DNA from: an uncultured Limnohabitans sp.
GTDB lineage: Bacteria > Pseudomonadota > Gammaproteobacteria > Burkholderiales > Burkholderiaceae_C
Assembly (NCBI RefSeq): GCF_937889215.1
Contig: NZ_CALBEX010000474.1
Span: forward strand, 1-9,101
Reading direction: 5' to 3'
DNA: 9,101 nucleotides
Shown here: positions 7,501 through 9,101 of the stretch, in pieces
Layout of the letters: every line of letters begins with the position of its first letter
How positions within the stretch are numbered: the stretch's first letter is position 1
The notes under the pieces: model-generated
Told to the model about the DNA's origin: nothing
The model's database searches: none
The model's input: the letters and a program-made list of their open reading frames with translations, nothing else
Program-made: the position numbers and the translations under genes

Positions 7501-7539
7501 ACGCACTTGCCGAATCACCACTTCAAAGCACCCCACCCG

Positions 7540-9101
7540 ATGAAACAGGCCCTCTCAGACACCGCCTCGGCGCGCAAAGTCCCCCTCGTCAGCAAAACCG
7601 ACAAACGTGACAGCGAGCGCCCACTGGTGGAGGACATCCGCTTGCTGGGCCGCATTTTGGGCGACGTGATCCGCACCCAAGAAGGCCCCGAGGCCTTCGA
7701 ACTGGTGGAGCAAATTCGCAAACTGTCAGTGGCCTTTCGCCGCGATGCCGACCAAGAAGCCGACAAAGCCCTGAAGAAACTGCTCAAAAGCCTGCCCGGC
7801 GACCGCGCCGTGAGCGTCATCCGCGCCTTCACCTACTTCAGCCACCTGGCCAACTTGGCCGAAGACCGGCACCACATTCGCCGCCGCACCATCCATGAGC
7901 GGGCAGGCCACACACAAGAAGGCAGCATCGACGTGGCGCTGCAGCGCCTGCGCTGGGCGGGCATCACACCCAAAAGCATCTCGGACATGCTGGCCACCAG
8001 CTACGTCTCGCCCGTGCTCACGGCCCACCCCACCGAAGTGCAGCGCAAAAGCATTCTGGACGCCGAGCGCGACATCGCCCACCTGCTGAACGAGCGCGAT
8101 GGCATCAAAGCCCGCGCCGCCGCCGTCAATGCCGCCAAAGACGCCCTCACGCCCAAAGAACTGGCCGCCAACGAACTTCAAATGCGTGCCCGCGTCATGC
8201 AACTGTGGCAAACACGCCTGCTGCGCTTCACCAAACTCACCGTGGCCGACGAGATTGAAAACGCGCTCAGCTACTACGAAGCCACGTTCTTGCGCGAGAT
8301 CCCCAAGCTGTATGCCGAACTCGAAGCCGCCCTGCCCGGCCAGCCCATTGCCAGCTTTTTGCGCATGGGTCAATGGATTGGCGGCGACCGAGACGGCAAC
8401 CCCAACGTGACCGCGCAAACCCTGCAACACGCCCTGATCCGCCAAAGCGACGTGGCGCTGCGCCACTACCTGACCGAGGTGCACCTTTTGGGTGGCGAAC
8501 TCTCGCTGTCGGCCATGTTGGTGCCCTTTGGCCACGACATGCTGGCCCTGGCCGAGCGCTCGCCCGACACCAACGAACACCGCCAAGACGAACCCTACCG
8601 ACGGGCGCTGACCGGTATCTACGCACGATTGGCCGCCACACTCAAAAACCTGACTGGCGGTGACGCTGCACGTCACGCCGTGGCCCCACAAAACCCCTAC
8701 GCCAGTGGCGAAGCGTTTTTGGCTGACCTGCGGGTCATCCAAACCTCATTGGACAGCCAACACGCACAAGCCCTGAGCGCGCAACGCCTGCACCCGCTGA
8801 TTCGGGCAGTGGAAGTGTTTGGCTTTCATCTGGCCACGGTAGACCTGCGCCAAAGCTCAGACCAACACGAAACCGTGGTGGCCGAACTGCTGACCACCGC
8901 ACGCGTGGAAAAACACTACAGCCAACTGGACGAACACGCCAAACAAGCCCTGCTGCTGGGCCTGCTGAGCGACGCCCGCCCCCTGCGCGTGCCCGGTGCC
9001 ACCTACAGCGCCCACGCCCTGTCGGAGCTGGCCATCTTTGAAATGGCCCGCAGGATGCTCGCCAACTTTGGCCCACAAGCCATTAGGCACTACATCATCA
9101 G
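7540..9101 (+). CDS. ppc: Phosphoenolpyruvate carboxylase, N-terminal part (cut by window end)
   Basis: PPC adds bicarbonate to phosphoenolpyruvate to form oxaloacetate, replenishing the TCA cycle. The reading frame is open from the ATG at 7540 to the window end (520 codons), a little over half of the usual roughly 900 residues. Motifs seen are [14 protein letters not shown] (159-172) with catalytic H163, matching E. coli H138; [17 protein letters not shown] (from about residue 279); and [18 protein letters not shown] (from about residue 427) with R437. The C-terminal half, with the GRGG active-site loop and the allosteric aspartate site, lies outside the window. The N-terminus is about 20-25 residues longer than in E. 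coli, with homology starting around residue 28. No strong Shine-Dalgarno precedes the ATG, so the exact start is slightly uncertain. It is divergent from hemC. Confidence 0.96.
   Translation, partial: MKQALSDTASARKVPLVSKTDKRDSERPLVEDIRLLGRILGDVIRTQEGPEAFELVEQIRKLSVAFRRDADQEADKALKKLLKSLPGDRAVSVIRAFTYFSHLANLAEDRHHIRRRTIHERAGHTQEGSIDVALQRLRWAGITPKSISDMLATSYVSPVLTAHPTEVQRKSILDAERDIAHLLNERDGIKARAAAVNAAKDALTPKELAANELQMRARVMQLWQTRLLRFTKLTVADEIENALSYYEATFLREIPKLYAELEAALPGQPIASFLRMGQWIGGDRDGNPNVTAQTLQHALIRQSDVALRHYLTEVHLLGGELSLSAMLVPFGHDMLALAERSPDTNEHRQDEPYRRALTGIYARLAATLKNLTGGDAARHAVAPQNPYASGEAFLADLRVIQTSLDSQHAQALSAQRLHPLIRAVEVFGFHLATVDLRQSSDQHETVVAELLTTARVEKHYSQLDEHAKQALLLGLLSDARPLRVPGATYSAHALSELAIFEMARRMLANFGPQAIRHYII

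Larger units (their letters stand above)
7399..7539. promoter_or_regulatory. Divergent control region between hemC and ppc
   Basis: These 141 bases must hold the promoters of both the hemCDXY operon (minus) and ppc (plus), unless one comes from further away. A perfect -35 hexamer TTGACA reads on the minus strand at 7465-7460, but I cannot find a good -10 at 16-18 nt from it. On the plus strand, TTGAAA at 7431-7436 and TTGTCA at 7459-7464 also lack good partners. The region is clearly more AT-rich than the neighbouring genes and contains several dyads, described separately. Confidence 0.5.

Noticed and set aside
7726..8742. A 338-codon open frame opposite ppc on the minus strand
   Set aside because: The plus strand carries clear PPC motifs in the same bases. 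The antisense product matches no family I recognise and is explained by codon bias.
1..9101. Mobile elements, CRISPR arrays, tRNA or rRNA genes, phage or defence genes
   Set aside because: Reading both strands shows only conserved housekeeping genes with short intergenic gaps; no inverted terminal repeats, spaced direct repeats or RNA gene signatures were seen.

Overview
The window reads as ordinary chromosomal housekeeping DNA from a betaproteobacterium, most likely order Burkholderiales and perhaps family Comamonadaceae. The grounds are a high-GC codon bias, a hemC-hemD-hemX-hemY operon next to phosphoenolpyruvate carboxylase, and an RNase E with the Arg/Glu- and Pro/Ala-rich C-terminal half and the short conserved tail that I associate with Burkholderiales. 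The family-level placement is inference, because no ribosomal RNA or other strong taxonomic marker is present.

Layout. Positions 1-114 are the leader of rne, with a clear ribosome binding site. A short open stretch on the minus strand here could be the start of a divergent gene. Positions 115-3105 (+) encode a complete RNase E of 996 residues. At 3131-3161 a strong hairpin has an A-run on one side and a T-run on the other, so it can terminate both rne and the convergent hem operon. Positions 7398 down to 3254 (-) hold four tightly packed genes: hemC (GTG start), hemD, hemX and hemY. Junctions are overlapping or 4 nt apart, so this is almost certainly one translationally coupled operon. Positions 7399-7539 are a divergent control region with several dyad-symmetric elements. 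From 7540 (+) to the window end lies the first 520 codons of ppc, cut by the window edge.

How the genes work together. HemC polymerises four porphobilinogen molecules into hydroxymethylbilane. HemD closes and inverts ring D to give uroporphyrinogen III, the branch point for heme, siroheme and cobalamin. HemX and HemY are membrane-anchored accessory proteins of the same operon; their biochemistry is poorly defined and neither shows the catalytic domain its historical name suggests. PPC supplies oxaloacetate to the TCA cycle, and RNase E governs mRNA turnover and rRNA/tRNA maturation. No functional link between rne or ppc and the hem operon is visible beyond the shared terminator and shared divergent control region.

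I found no mobile element, CRISPR array, tRNA, rRNA, phage gene or defence system, and no evidence of a new biological system. The best second-look items are the dyads between hemC and ppc, the hexanucleotide repeat that sets the length of a Gly-Ser linker in HemX, and the repeated Arg-rich scaffold, membrane-binding helix and conserved tail of RNase E.
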